Assembly: GCA_958403395.1 (NCBI GenBank)
Contig: CATXXF010000010.1
Location: 1-51,894 of the forward strand
DNA from: an uncultured Collinsella sp.
GTDB lineage: Bacteria; Actinomycetota; Coriobacteriia; Coriobacteriales; Coriobacteriaceae
Direction of reading: 5' to 3'
Length of the DNA: 51,894 nucleotides
The notes beneath the pieces are model-generated. The model searched no databases. It was not told where the DNA came from and saw nothing but the letters and a program-made list of their open reading frames with translations. Position 1 is the stretch's first letter. Each line of letters opens with the position of its first letter. This document shows, in pieces, positions 32,394-40,911 of this stretch. Position numbers and translations under genes: made by a program.

Positions 32394-33665
32394 GGCCCGA
32401 AAGAAAGGTAGGAGGCCATGACGAAAGGTCTGCACGTGCCTTCCGAGATCGGCAAGCTCAGGAAGGTCTGCCTGCACCGTCCCGGCGACGAGCTCCTCAA
32501 CCTGCCGCCCGACGAGCTCGAGCGACTCCTGTTCGACGACGTCCCGTTCCTGGAGGTCGCGCAGCAGGAGCACGACACCTTCGCCCAGATCCTGAGGGAC
32601 CAGGGCGTGGAGGTCCTCTATCTCGAGAACCTCGTCGCCGAGGTGTTCGACCAGGTCCCCGGCGCCCGCGCCGAGTTCACCGACCAGTACATCGCCGAGG
32701 CCGGCATCCGCGGCCAGCACATGCCGCAGATCGTCCGCGAGAAGCTGGACTCCATCGAGGACAACCTCGAGTTCGTCAAGAAGACCATGGCCGGCATGAC
32801 CAAGTCCGAGATCGACATGCCCCTCACGGCGTCCACGACCCTCGACTCCCTGGTCAACTCCGAGTCCGAGTCCGACCTGATCATCGACCCGATGCCCAAC
32901 CTCTACTTCACCCGCGACCCGTTCGCGGTCATCGGCGAGGGCGTCAACCTCAACCGCATGTACTCGGTCACCCGCAACCGCGAGACCCTGTACGGCAAGT
33001 ACATCTTCAAGTACCACCCCGACTACAAGGACGTCTCGCTGTACTTCCGCCGCGACTGCCAGTTCCACACCGAGGGCGGCGACGTGCTGAACATCAACGA
33101 GAAGACCCTCGCCGTCGGCATCTCCCAGCGCACCCAGGCCGCCGCGATCGACGTCATGGCCCAGAACATCTTCTGGAACTCCGACTCCAAGGTCGAGCGC
33201 ATCCTGGCCTTCGATATCCCGGTCTCGCGCGCCTTCATGCACCTCGACACGGTCTTCACCCAGATCGACGTCGATAAGTTCACGATCCACCCCGCCATCA
33301 TGGGCACCCTGCGCGTCTACGAGCTGACCGCCGGCAAGAACCCGGGCGACGTGAACATCCGCCTGATCGAGGACACCCTCGAGCACGTCCTGGAGGACGC
33401 CACCGGCGTCGACCAGGTCAAGCTGATCCCCTGCGGCGGCGGCGACCCGATCGCGGCCTCCCGCGAGCAGTGGAACGACGGCTCCAACACCCTGTGCGTC
33501 GAGCCCGGCAAGATCTGCGTCTACGCCCGCAACACCGTCACCAACGACGTGCTGTACAAGGAGGGCCTGGACCTTCTCGTCGTGCCCTCCGCCGAGCTCT
33601 CCCGCGGCCGCGGCGGCCCGCGCTGCATGAGCATGCCCTTCTGGCGCGAGGACCTCTAAGGTCTT
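32394..33665. repeat. 1,272-bp perfect direct repeat, copy 2 (arcA)
   Basis: Second copy of the stretch at 29305-30576, offset 3,089 bp. Confidence 0.9.
32418..33659 (+). CDS. arcA: Arginine deiminase, copy 2
   Basis: 413 aa, the same protein as the copy at 29329 and, as far as I can read, the same DNA. This copy heads the arcB-yfcC cluster and carries the same GGTAGGAGG ribosome site. The end of identity lies only six bases after the stop and 24 bases before the start. Such a sharp boundary around a full coding region with diverged promoters points to gene conversion or recent replacement rather than a simple tandem duplication. Two copies probably raise enzyme dosage or allow two control regimes. 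Confidence 0.95.
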   Translation: MTKGLHVPSEIGKLRKVCLHRPGDELLNLPPDELERLLFDDVPFLEVAQQEHDTFAQILRDQGVEVLYLENLVAEVFDQVPGARAEFTDQYIAEAGIRGQHMPQIVREKLDSIEDNLEFVKKTMAGMTKSEIDMPLTASTTLDSLVNSESESDLIIDPMPNLYFTRDPFAVIGEGVNLNRMYSVTRNRETLYGKYIFKYHPDYKDVSLYFRRDCQFHTEGGDVLNINEKTLAVGISQRTQAAAIDVMAQNIFWNSDSKVERILAFDIPVSRAFMHLDTVFTQIDVDKFTIHPAIMGTLRVYELTAGKNPGDVNIRLIEDTLEHVLEDATGVDQVKLIPCGGGDPIAASREQWNDGSNTLCVEPGKICVYARNTVTNDVLYKEGLDLLVVPSAELSRGRGGPRCMSMPFWREDL

Positions 33666-33672
33666 TCCGTTT

Positions 33673-33720
33673 CCGGTGCGGTCCCCCTACAACCGCACCG
33701 GCTTCGCCCGTTAAACGGGC
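33673..33720 (+). terminator. Two hairpins between arcA2 and arcB
   Basis: CCGGTGCGGT (33673-33682) pairs with ACCGCACCGG (33692-33701), and GCCCGTTAAACGGGC (33706-33720) is a palindrome. Neither has a T-run. They may partly end transcription or tune the amount of arcB mRNA relative to arcA. Confidence 0.5.
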
Positions 33721-33765
33721 ACCACTAATACTTACGTAATTCATTTCTTCGAAAGGAATCAAACC

Positions 33766-34761
33766 ATGGGTGTTAACCTCTCCGGCCGTAGCTTCCTCAA
33801 GCTTCTCGACCTCACCACCGAGGAGATCGAGTACCTGCTCAAGCTCTCCAAGAACTTCAAGGATATGAAGCGCGCTGGCGTTCCGCACCGCTATCTCGAG
33901 GGCAAGAACATCGTTCTGCTCTTCCAGAAGACCTCTACTCGTACCCGCTGCGCCTTCGAGGTCGGCGGCATGGATCTGGGCATGGGCGTCACCTACCTCG
34001 ATCCGGGTTCGTCGCAGATGGGCAAGAAGGAGTCCATCGAGGACACTGCCCGCGTTCTCGGCCGCATGTATGACGGCATCGAGTTCCGTGGCTTTGCCCA
34101 GGACGACGTCGAGGAGCTCGCTGCTAAGTCCGGCGTGCCCGTGTGGAACGGCCTGACCACCGAGTGGCACCCCACCCAGATGCTCGCCGACATCCTGACC
34201 GTCCAGGAGAACTTCAACTACGACATCAAGGGCAAGACCCTCGTCTTCATGGGCGACTGCAAGAACAATGTCGCTCGCTCCCTCATGGTCGTCTGCTCCA
34301 AGCTCGGCATGAACTTCGTGGCCTGCGGCCCCGAGGAGTGCATGCCCGCTGACGACGTCATCGAGGCCTGCAAGCCCATCGCCGAGGCTAACGGCTGCAC
34401 CATCAAGCTGACCACCGACGTCAAGGACGGCGTCACCGGTGCCGACGTTATCTACACCGACGTGTGGGTCTCCATGGGCGAGCCCGACGAGGTCTGGGCC
34501 GAGCGCATCGCTCAGCTCACCCCGTATCGTGTCACCTCCGAGGTCATGGCTATGGCCAACCCGGGTGCCATCTTCCTGCACTGCCTGCCCAGCTTCCACG
34601 ACACCAACACCACCATTGGCGCCGAGAAGTGCGAGCAGTTCGGCATCACCGAGCAGGAGGTCACCGACGAGGTCTTCGAGAGCCCCGCTTCCAAGGTCTT
34701 CGACGAGGCCGAGAACCGCATGCACACCATCAAGGCTGTCATGTACGCCACGCTCAAGTAA
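33766..34761 (+). CDS. arcB: Ornithine carbamoyltransferase (catabolic by context)
   Basis: 331 aa with GAAAGGAA ahead of the ATG. The carbamoyl phosphate site KTSTRTRCAFEV begins near residue 55, and HCLPSFHD near residue 270 is the HCLP motif of the ornithine site; the WNGLTTEWHPTQMLADILT and FMGDCKNNVARSL segments are standard for the family. In this cluster it should phosphorolyse citrulline to ornithine and carbamoyl phosphate. Codon bias is strong. The sequence alone cannot tell direction of flux. Confidence 0.95.
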   Translation: MGVNLSGRSFLKLLDLTTEEIEYLLKLSKNFKDMKRAGVPHRYLEGKNIVLLFQKTSTRTRCAFEVGGMDLGMGVTYLDPGSSQMGKKESIEDTARVLGRMYDGIEFRGFAQDDVEELAAKSGVPVWNGLTTEWHPTQMLADILTVQENFNYDIKGKTLVFMGDCKNNVARSLMVVCSKLGMNFVACGPEECMPADDVIEACKPIAEANGCTIKLTTDVKDGVTGADVIYTDVWVSMGEPDEVWAERIAQLTPYRVTSEVMAMANPGAIFLHCLPSFHDTNTTIGAEKCEQFGITEQEVTDEVFESPASKVFDEAENRMHTIKAVMYATLK

Positions 34762-34776
34762 GAGCATCTAGCATCT

Positions 34777-34814
34777 CGCTCGGGGTGTATTGCTGCACAC
34801 CCCGAGCGGTTTTA
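34777..34814 (+). terminator. Terminator or attenuating hairpin after arcB
   Basis: CGCTCGGGGTGT and ACACCCCGAGCG are perfect 12-bp arms followed by GTTTTAT. It may reduce read-through into the antiporter gene. Confidence 0.8.
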
Positions 34815-34908
34815 TCTGGTAATAATCTCGCATCAAGCGGCAGGCACGGCACGGAAGAGCCGCTTCTGGCGAGATCAGTAAATGATTTATGAAGGGGGGA
34901 TGAGAACT

Positions 34909-36387
34909 ATGACTGAGACCGCTAAGAAAAAGCGCGGTATGCCTTCATCGTTCACCATTCTTCTTGCTCTGCTGGCAATTGTCGCAGTGATTACCGTTAT
35001 CGTCTCCGGCACGTCCGGCGGCGCGGTTACTGCCGCCCGTCTGAGCGATTTCTGCACCGCCCCGATTAAGGGCTTCGCTGACGCTCTGCCCGTCTGCCTC
35101 TTCGTTATGATCCTGGGCGGCTTCCTCGGTATGATGACCGAGACCGGCGCCCTGGACAACGGCATCGCCGTTCTGGTGCAGAAGCTTAAGGGCAACGAGA
35201 TTATGCTCATTCCCGTGCTGATGCTCATCTTCTCCCTCGGTGGTACCACCTATGGTATGTGCGAGGAGACCGTTCCCTTCTACGCCCTGCTCGCCGCTAC
35301 CATGATGGCCGCTGGCTTCGACCCCATGGTCGGTGCCGCTACCGTCCTGCTCGGCGCTGGCTGCGGCTGCCTGGGCTCCACGGTTAACCCGTTCGCCGTC
35401 GGCGCTGCCGTCGACGCTCTGACCGGCGTTGGCATTGAGGTCAACCAGTCCATCATCATCGGCCTCGGTGCCGTCCTGTGGATTGTCACTACCGCTATGT
35501 CCATCTTCTTCGTGATGAGCTACGCCAAGAAGGTCAAGGCTGACAAGGGTTCCACCATCCTGTCGATGCAGGAGCTCAAGGACGCCGAAGAGGCTCACGG
35601 CAAGGCTGCTTCCGAGGTCCACAAGGAGGTCAAGCTCACCGGTCGTCAGAAGGGTGTTCTGATTGCCTTCGCCTTCACCTTCGTCGTCATGATCGTCGGC
35701 TTCATTCCGCTGGCCGACCTCAACGAGGGCGTCGCTAACTTCTTCGACGCTGGCGCTGTCTACGACGCCGACGGTAACGCCGTCGTCCAGGGCTGGTCTG
35801 CCCTGATCACCGGCCTGCCCATTGGCCAGTGGTACTTCGACGAGGCTTCCACCTGGTTCTTCCTTATGGCCGTCCTGATCGGTATCATCGGTGGCCTGTC
35901 CGAGAAGCAGATCGTTAACACCTTTATCACTGGCGCTGCCGACATGATGTCCGTTGTTCTCGTCATCGCCCTCGCCCGTGGTATCTCCGTCCTCATGGCT
36001 AACACCGGCCTCGACGTCTTCGTCCTCGACGCTGCCGCCAATGCTCTGGCTGGCCTGTCCGGCGTGATCTTCGCTCCCATGAGCTTCCTGGTCTACTTCG
36101 GCCTGTCCTTCCTGATCCCCTCGACCTCCGGTATGGCCACCGTCTCCATGCCCATCATGGGACCGTTGGCTGTTAAGCTCGGCTTCTCGCCTGAGGTCAT
36201 GGTCATGATCTTCTCCGCCGCCATCGGTGTCGTGAACCTGTTCACCCCGACCTCCGGCGCCATCATGGGCGGTCTCGCCCTGGCCAAGATCGAGTGGACG
36301 ACCTGGCTCAAGTTTGCCCTTAAGCTCATCGTCGCGCTCTCTGTCGTCTGCGCCATCATCCTGACCGTCGCCTGCGTGTTGATCTAA
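34909..36387 (+). CDS. YfcC family membrane transporter, likely arginine/ornithine antiporter
   Basis: About 492 aa from ATG at 34909, with AAGGGGGG about 10 bases upstream; ATGs at 34882 and 34900 are in frame but poorly placed. The sequence has a basic N-terminus (KKKRGM) and about 12 hydrophobic segments, with GGTTYGMCEETVPFYALL, GAGCGCLGSTVNPFAVG and IPSTSGMATVSMPIMGPLA, typical of the DcuC/YfcC superfamily. Related transporters next to arc genes serve as the ArcD-type exchanger of arginine for ornithine; the role here comes from position. A cytoplasmic loop near residues 215-240 is charged. No arcC follows. Confidence 0.85.
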   Translation: MTETAKKKRGMPSSFTILLALLAIVAVITVIVSGTSGGAVTAARLSDFCTAPIKGFADALPVCLFVMILGGFLGMMTETGALDNGIAVLVQKLKGNEIMLIPVLMLIFSLGGTTYGMCEETVPFYALLAATMMAAGFDPMVGAATVLLGAGCGCLGSTVNPFAVGAAVDALTGVGIEVNQSIIIGLGAVLWIVTTAMSIFFVMSYAKKVKADKGSTILSMQELKDAEEAHGKAASEVHKEVKLTGRQKGVLIAFAFTFVVMIVGFIPLADLNEGVANFFDAGAVYDADGNAVVQGWSALITGLPIGQWYFDEASTWFFLMAVLIGIIGGLSEKQIVNTFITGAADMMSVVLVIALARGISVLMANTGLDVFVLDAAANALAGLSGVIFAPMSFLVYFGLSFLIPSTSGMATVSMPIMGPLAVKLGFSPEVMVMIFSAAIGVVNLFTPTSGAIMGGLALAKIEWTTWLKFALKLIVALSVVCAIILTVACVLI

Positions 36388-36399
36388 GTACCCAACGGG

Positions 36400-36473
36400 T
36401 ACCCCACGGAAACCTTGACGATCCTGTAGAGGATCACCTGGTCATCGTCTGTCCGGTGGGGTAAACCCACCGG
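36400..36473 (+). other. Structured region with alternative hairpins after the antiporter gene
   Basis: TACCCCAC (36400-36407) can pair with GTGGGGTA (36456-36463), enclosing GACGAT/ATCGTC and GATCCT/AGGATC stems. Alternatively CCGGTGGG (36453-36460) can pair with CCCACCGG (36466-36473) with a 5-nt loop. The two pairings compete for the same bases. A terminator follows at 36491. The function is unknown; it lies 12 bp after the stop codon. Confidence 0.5.
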
Positions 36474-36490
36474 TAGACTCCTACCTTTAG

Positions 36491-36556
36491 CCCCCTTCCG
36501 TTCCGTGCGCGGGAGGGGGCGACTTTTTGTTCCGCGGTTTTACCAAACCGCGGAAC
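36491..36556 (+). terminator. Terminator and adjacent hairpin after the antiporter gene
   Basis: CCCCCTTCC pairs with GGGAGGGGG (one G-U) and is followed by ACTTTTTG, a good intrinsic terminator. Directly after it GTTCCGCGGTTT-TACC-AAACCGCGGAAC (36529-36556) is a perfect 12-bp hairpin. Confidence 0.8.
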
Positions 36557-36569
36557 CGGTCGACGCTAC

Positions 36570-36669
36570 GCGCCGTCCAGAACGACAATTTGTCATTCAA
36601 AAGGCAAGGCATGACCAAAAGGTCTATGCCTCGCCTTTTTCATGCCAACTTGTACGTTCTGGACGGCGC
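36570..36669. repeat. Long two-part hairpin
   Basis: GCGCCGTCCAGAACG (36570-36584) pairs perfectly with 36655-36669; inside, AAAAGGCAAGGCAT pairs with ATGCCTCGCCTTTT, with ACAATTTG/CAACTTGTA partly pairing between them. The T-run of the inner stem could work as a terminator in either direction. Sequence 36670-36800 shows nothing clear. Confidence 0.7.
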
Positions 36670-36816
36670 TCGCTGTCCGTCCTCTGCCTGCGGCGCTTTC
36701 CATTGTTGGTGCAGAGGGCGCTTTGCCTACTCTGGTGGGCTTTCGCTGGCTTATGCTCAATCTGCGACGCTTCCATTATTGATACAAAGGCCAGGTTTGT
36801 TTGAACCAAAAAGGGG

Positions 36817-36885
36817 AAGTTGCGGTGGAATAGTTCCTGTTTGGCCGTCTTGAGGGGTTAAACGGGAACTATTTCACCGCAACTT
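36817..36885. repeat. Long hairpin upstream of the DUF1846 gene
   Basis: AAGTTGCGGTG (36817-36827) pairs with CACCGCAACTT (36875-36885), continuing through AATAGTTCC.GTTT and AAAC.GGAACTATT with small mismatches. Loop GGCCGTCTTGAGGGGTT. About 105 bp before the gene start. Confidence 0.75.
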
Positions 36886-36947
36886 ATCGATGGCGTGTTT
36901 GGTTGGTGCCAGTTGATTGCTTGGGCGTTGGGGAGGGTCTGCTCCGT

Positions 36948-36953
36948 TATAAT
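36948..36953 (+). promoter_or_regulatory. Putative -10 element of the DUF1846 gene
   Basis: Perfect TATAAT, 39 bp before the proposed start. No convincing -35 at standard distance; TTGGGG at 36928-36933 is only 14 bp away. Confidence 0.4.
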
Positions 36954-36992
36954 CGCCTAGAACATTAAATGGAAACGGGACGGGAGCCATAT

Positions 36993-38474
36993 ATGCGCCA
37001 GGGTTTCGACAACGCGAAGTATATCGAGCTGCAGGCTGCTCACATTAAGGAGCGCATCTCGCAGTTTGGTGGCAAGCTCTATTTGGAGTTTGGCGGTAAG
37101 CTGTTCGATGACTATCATGCGAGCCGCGTGCTGCCGGGTTTTGAACCGGACAGCAAGTTCCGCATGCTCAAGAGCATCGCCGACGATGTCGAGGTTATCA
37201 TCGCGATCAACGCGAACCACATCGAGAAAAACAAGGCTCGTGGTGACCTCGGCATTACCTATGACGAGGATGTGCTGCGCCTGGTTGACCTGTTCCGCGG
37301 CAACGGCTTTGCTGTCGCGGCTGTGGTCATCACCCAGTACGCTGGCCAGCCTGCTGCCGATGTGTTCCGCAACCGCCTGAACGCGCTCGGTATTCCCGCC
37401 AAGCTGCACTATCCCATCGAGGGGTATCCGCACGATGTCGATCTGATCGTGTCCGACGATGGCTACGGCAAGAATGAGTTTGTCGAGACCACCCGACCGC
37501 TCGTCGTGGTCACTGCCCCCGGTCCTGGCTCGGGCAAGCTTGCCACCTGCCTGTCTCAGCTCTATCACGAGCACAAGCATGGCACGGCCGCCGGCTATGC
37601 CAAGTTCGAGACCTTCCCGGTCTGGAACCTTCCCCTCACGCATCCGGTCAACATCGCCTACGAGGCGGCCACGGCGGACCTCGACGATGCCAATATCATC
37701 GACTCCTTCCACCTTGAGGCCTATAACAAGACCACGGTCAACTACAACCGCGACGTCGAGGCCTTCCCGGTGGTCCGTGCTCTGATGGAAAAGATCCTGG
37801 GCAAGAGCCCCTACCAGAGTCCTACGGACATGGGCGTCAATATGGTCGGCTTTGCCATCACCGATGACGATGCCTGCCGCGACGCTTCCAAGATGGAGAT
37901 CGTCCGCCGCTACTTTACCGCGGTCGAAAATGTGCGCCGTACCGGCGTGGGCGATGAGCAAGTCGACCGTCTCAAGATCATTATGAAGAAAGCCGGCATC
38001 GATAAGAACTACTCACCGGCGCGCTCGGCGGCCCTCACCAGGGAGCAGCTGACGGGTGGTCCCGTGGGTGCCATGGTCATGCCCGATGGCTCCGTGGTGA
38101 CCGGCAAGACTTCCACGCGCCTGGGCGCTGCGAGCTCGCTCATCATGAATGCACTTAAGCATGTCTCGGGCGTCGACCTTGAGCTCGAGGTCATTAGCGA
38201 TGAAGCGATCGAGCCCATCAGCAAGCTCAAGACGCATTTCCTGGGCAGCAAAAACCCGCGCCTCCACACCGACGAGACGCTTATGGCGCTGTCGATCACC
38301 TCGGCCACGAGTGAGACGGCCGCTCGCGTCCTTTCGGGCCTGGAGCAGCTGCGCGGTTGCGATGCCTTCTTTAGCGTGATTATCTCGCCGACGGACGAGA
38401 CGGTACTGCGCAAACTGGGTATCAACGTGTGCTGCGAGCCCAAGTTTGAGCGCCGCGGTTTCTTCCATCGCTAA
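36993..38474 (+). CDS. DUF1846 family protein
   Basis: About 493 aa from ATG at 36993, with GGGAG 6 bases upstream; an earlier ATG at 36969 has no ribosome site. The sequence matches the DUF1846 family in length (about 495 aa) and style: FDNAKYIELQAAHIKERISQFGGKLYLEFGGKLFDDYHASRVLPGF at the N-terminus, a middle APGPGSGKLATCLSQLYHEH that resembles a nucleotide-binding loop, and GNVVTGK-like PDGSVVTGKTSTRLGAASSLI toward the end. The function is not established to my knowledge. Cytoplasmic, no membrane segment. Monocistronic, with a terminator after it. Confidence 0.8.
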   Translation: MRQGFDNAKYIELQAAHIKERISQFGGKLYLEFGGKLFDDYHASRVLPGFEPDSKFRMLKSIADDVEVIIAINANHIEKNKARGDLGITYDEDVLRLVDLFRGNGFAVAAVVITQYAGQPAADVFRNRLNALGIPAKLHYPIEGYPHDVDLIVSDDGYGKNEFVETTRPLVVVTAPGPGSGKLATCLSQLYHEHKHGTAAGYAKFETFPVWNLPLTHPVNIAYEAATADLDDANIIDSFHLEAYNKTTVNYNRDVEAFPVVRALMEKILGKSPYQSPTDMGVNMVGFAITDDDACRDASKMEIVRRYFTAVENVRRTGVGDEQVDRLKIIMKKAGIDKNYSPARSAALTREQLTGGPVGAMVMPDGSVVTGKTSTRLGAASSLIMNALKHVSGVDLELEVISDEAIEPISKLKTHFLGSKNPRLHTDETLMALSITSATSETAARVLSGLEQLRGCDAFFSVIISPTDETVLRKLGINVCCEPKFERRGFFHR

Positions 38475-38508
38475 GTTTGAAGCACCGCGGTAATTGCATT
38501 GCATTTTG

Positions 38509-38541
38509 GCCGTATCGGGTTAGCGCCCGGTACGGCTTTTT
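38509..38541 (+). terminator. Terminator after the DUF1846 gene
   Basis: GCCGTATCGGG pairs with CCCGGTACGGC (one G-U) around TTAGCG and is followed by TTTTT. Confidence 0.88.
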
Positions 38542-38730
38542 GATCAATAAAGCGCCTATTTCGGCGAAAAATAGCTGTTTACCTGCCTAGAAACAATTTG
38601 AGCGGTATACAATAACCGTAACTGTTTCATCCTTAGCGGGATGCCGCATGATGGATATTACCTACCATCGTGAGGTGTGTCGGTCGCGCACGGCGCGTTA
38701 GATGCTCGTGCTCGGTTTGAGGAGGCTGCT

Positions 38731-39069
38731 ATGGCGGGCAAGGGTCGTGCGAGTGTCAACGATATGAAGCGTGTCGAGGTGCTGGTGTTGATGGAGATCG
38801 ACCAGCAAACCGAAGACAATGGCGGGCCGTATGGTTTCTCGCGCAAAACGCTTGCCGAGCGCGTGGGGGTTTCGCCGTATCGTGCCCGCGCCGCAATCGA
38901 TCGCTTGGATTCCGAAGGCATGATTGATGTCGTCTCGCGTTATAGCGACGACGGCGGTCAGCTTGCAAATGGCATTTGCCTCACCGAACGTGGCGAGTGG
39001 TATCTTGAGGGCGTCCGTACCGGCATGCTCGTTCAAGAAATGCTTGAGGACGAGGTTGCTGATCGATAG
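38731..39069 (+). CDS. Small winged helix-turn-helix protein, function unknown
   Basis: 112 aa from ATG at 38731, which has GAGGAG 6 bases upstream; the longer in-frame reading from 38677 has none. Residues about 10-75 look like a winged helix: MKRVEVLVLMEIDQQ, then FSRKTLAERVGVSPYRARAAIDRLDSEGMIDVVSRYS with a clear helix-turn-helix, then a wing and a final helix (RGEWYLEGVRTGMLVQEML). It is probably a transcription regulator or DNA-binding accessory. Its target is unknown; it stands just upstream of pyrG with a terminator between. Confidence 0.65.
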   Translation: MAGKGRASVNDMKRVEVLVLMEIDQQTEDNGGPYGFSRKTLAERVGVSPYRARAAIDRLDSEGMIDVVSRYSDDGGQLANGICLTERGEWYLEGVRTGMLVQEMLEDEVADR

Positions 39070-39093
39070 CAGCATGTAACCCTTGCCATAGCG

Positions 39094-39124
39094 ACGCCGC
39101 CTGGGAAACCGGGCGGCGTTTTGT
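39094..39124 (+). terminator. Terminator after the winged-helix gene
   Basis: ACGCCGCC and GGCGGCGT are perfect 8-bp arms followed by TTTTGTTT. Confidence 0.85.
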
Positions 39125-39247
39125 TTCAAGATTGAGAAATGCAATCGCACGCGAGAAAAATTGCGAACGGTCCGCGGCGCGAGTATTACAATGAAGACCC
39201 GTAAGATGTGGATAAACAACTTCTACGGGAAGCGCAGGTAACTCAAT

Positions 39248-40909
39248 ATGACCAAGCATGTGTTCGTAACCGGTGGCGTGGTTTCGTCCCTGGGCAAGGG
39301 TATCACCGCGGCCTCGCTGGGCCGTCTGCTCAAGTCGCGTGGCTACAAAGTAACGATGCAGAAGGCCGACCCGTATCTGAACGTCGACCCCGGTACCATG
39401 AGCCCGTTCCAGCATGGTGAGGTCTTCGTTACCGAGGATGGTTACGAGTCCGACCTGGACCTGGGTCATTACGAGCGCTTTATTGATGAGAACCTGACCC
39501 GCGATTCCAACTTTACGACCGGTGCCATCTACAAAAGCCTAATCGCCCGCGAGCGTCGCGGCGACTTTTTGGGCGGTACCGTGCAGGTGATTCCCCACGT
39601 CACCAATGCCATTAAGGACAAGTTCCGCCGCATCGAGGAGCAGACCGGCTCCGATGTAGTCATCACCGAGCTGGGCGGCACGATTGGCGACATCGAGTCC
39701 CAGCCGTTTGTCGAGGCCATCCGTCAGTACCGCAAGGAGGCCGGCCCCGAGAACGTCTGCTACATCCACGTGTCGCTCGTTCCCTATATCGCCGCCGCCC
39801 ACGAGGTCAAGACCAAGCCCACACAGCATTCCGTCAAGGAGCTCCGCAGCTTTGGCATCCAGCCCGATATTATCGTGCTGCGCTCCGACCACCATATCGA
39901 TGACGCTATCCGCGGAAAGATCGCAAGCTTCTGCGACGTCGACACCGATTGCGTCTTTACCAACGAGGACTGCGCGAGCATTTACGATGTTCCGCAGCTG
40001 CTTGCCGAGCAGGACTTTGACCTGCGCATTTGCGAGCGCCTGGGTCTGGACCCGCGTGAGCGCGACATGAGCGAGTGGAACGAGTTCCTGCGCAAACAGA
40101 ATCACGCCAACTATCACGCCGACAAGGTGAAGATCGCCGTCGTGGGCAAGTACACGCAGCTGCCCGATGCGTACCTGTCGGTTATCGAGGCCCTGCACCA
40201 TGCGGGCGTCTTCTACGATCGCCATGTGGACGTCCAGCTGGTCGACGGCGAGAGCCTCGACGAGCAGAATGTCTCCGAGGTTCTGGGCGACGCCTCGGGC
40301 ATCCTGGTCCCCGGCGGCTTTGGCAAGCGCGCCCTGGAGGGCAAGATCCTCGCGGCCGAGTTTGCCCGTGAGCACAAGATTCCGTATCTGGGCATTTGCC
40401 TGGGTATGCAGGTGGCCGTGTGCGAATTTGCGCGCAATGTCGTCGGCCTTGCCGGCGCCAGCTCCTCTGAGTTCGATCCGGATGGCCCGTATAGTGTCAT
40501 CGATCTGATGAGCTCGCAGGAGGACGTGACCGAGAAGGGCGGCACCATGCGCCTGGGCGCCTATCCGTGCAAGCTCGCCGCCGATACCCTTGCTCGCGAG
40601 GCATATGGCGAGGAACTCGTCTACGAGCGTCACCGTCACCGCTTTGAGTTCAACAACGCCTTCCGCGACCAGCTCGAGGACGCCGGTTTGGTTATCTCGG
40701 GTCTGTCGCCCGACGAGCGCCTGGTCGAGATGGTCGAGCTGCCGCGCGACGTGCATCCGTGGTATGTGGCAACCCAGGCTCATCCCGAGTTCAAGAGCCG
40801 CCCGACCAACCCGCAGCCGCTGTTCCGCGAGTTCGTACGCGCTTCGATCGGCCAGCACGAGGGTGTCGACCGTCTGCAGGTGACGCCCATGAACCTCGCT
40901 ACGGACTAA
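39248..40909 (+). CDS. pyrG: CTP synthase
   Basis: 553 aa. The N-terminal synthetase domain starts KHVFVTGGVVSSLGKGITAAS (P-loop) and includes TITELGGTIGDIESQPF-type ITELGGTIGDIESQ and KTKPTQHSVKELRSFGIQPD. The C-terminal glutamine amidotransferase has GICLGMQ with the nucleophile Cys, and a His-Pro-Glu triad end in QAHPEFKSRPTNPQPLFREF. It makes CTP from UTP, ATP and glutamine. Length is typical (about 545-555 aa). The ribosome site is weak (CAGGT). No obvious CTP-sensing attenuator with a G-run leader is visible. xerD begins 3 bp after the stop. Confidence 0.96.
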   Translation: MTKHVFVTGGVVSSLGKGITAASLGRLLKSRGYKVTMQKADPYLNVDPGTMSPFQHGEVFVTEDGYESDLDLGHYERFIDENLTRDSNFTTGAIYKSLIARERRGDFLGGTVQVIPHVTNAIKDKFRRIEEQTGSDVVITELGGTIGDIESQPFVEAIRQYRKEAGPENVCYIHVSLVPYIAAAHEVKTKPTQHSVKELRSFGIQPDIIVLRSDHHIDDAIRGKIASFCDVDTDCVFTNEDCASIYDVPQLLAEQDFDLRICERLGLDPRERDMSEWNEFLRKQNHANYHADKVKIAVVGKYTQLPDAYLSVIEALHHAGVFYDRHVDVQLVDGESLDEQNVSEVLGDASGILVPGGFGKRALEGKILAAEFAREHKIPYLGICLGMQVAVCEFARNVVGLAGASSSEFDPDGPYSVIDLMSSQEDVTEKGGTMRLGAYPCKLAADTLAREAYGEELVYERHRHRFEFNNAFRDQLEDAGLVISGLSPDERLVEMVELPRDVHPWYVATQAHPEFKSRPTNPQPLFREFVRASIGQHEGVDRLQVTPMNLATD

Positions 40910-40911
40910 GG

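Noticed and set aside
29305..33665. Composite transposon or insertion sequence carrying arcA
   Set aside because: No transposase, no terminal inverted repeats, no target-site duplication at the ends of identity.
36670..36853. Plus-strand frames of about 100 aa between 36505 and 36853
   Set aside because: They cross terminators and hairpins, lack ribosome sites and have no recognisable features.
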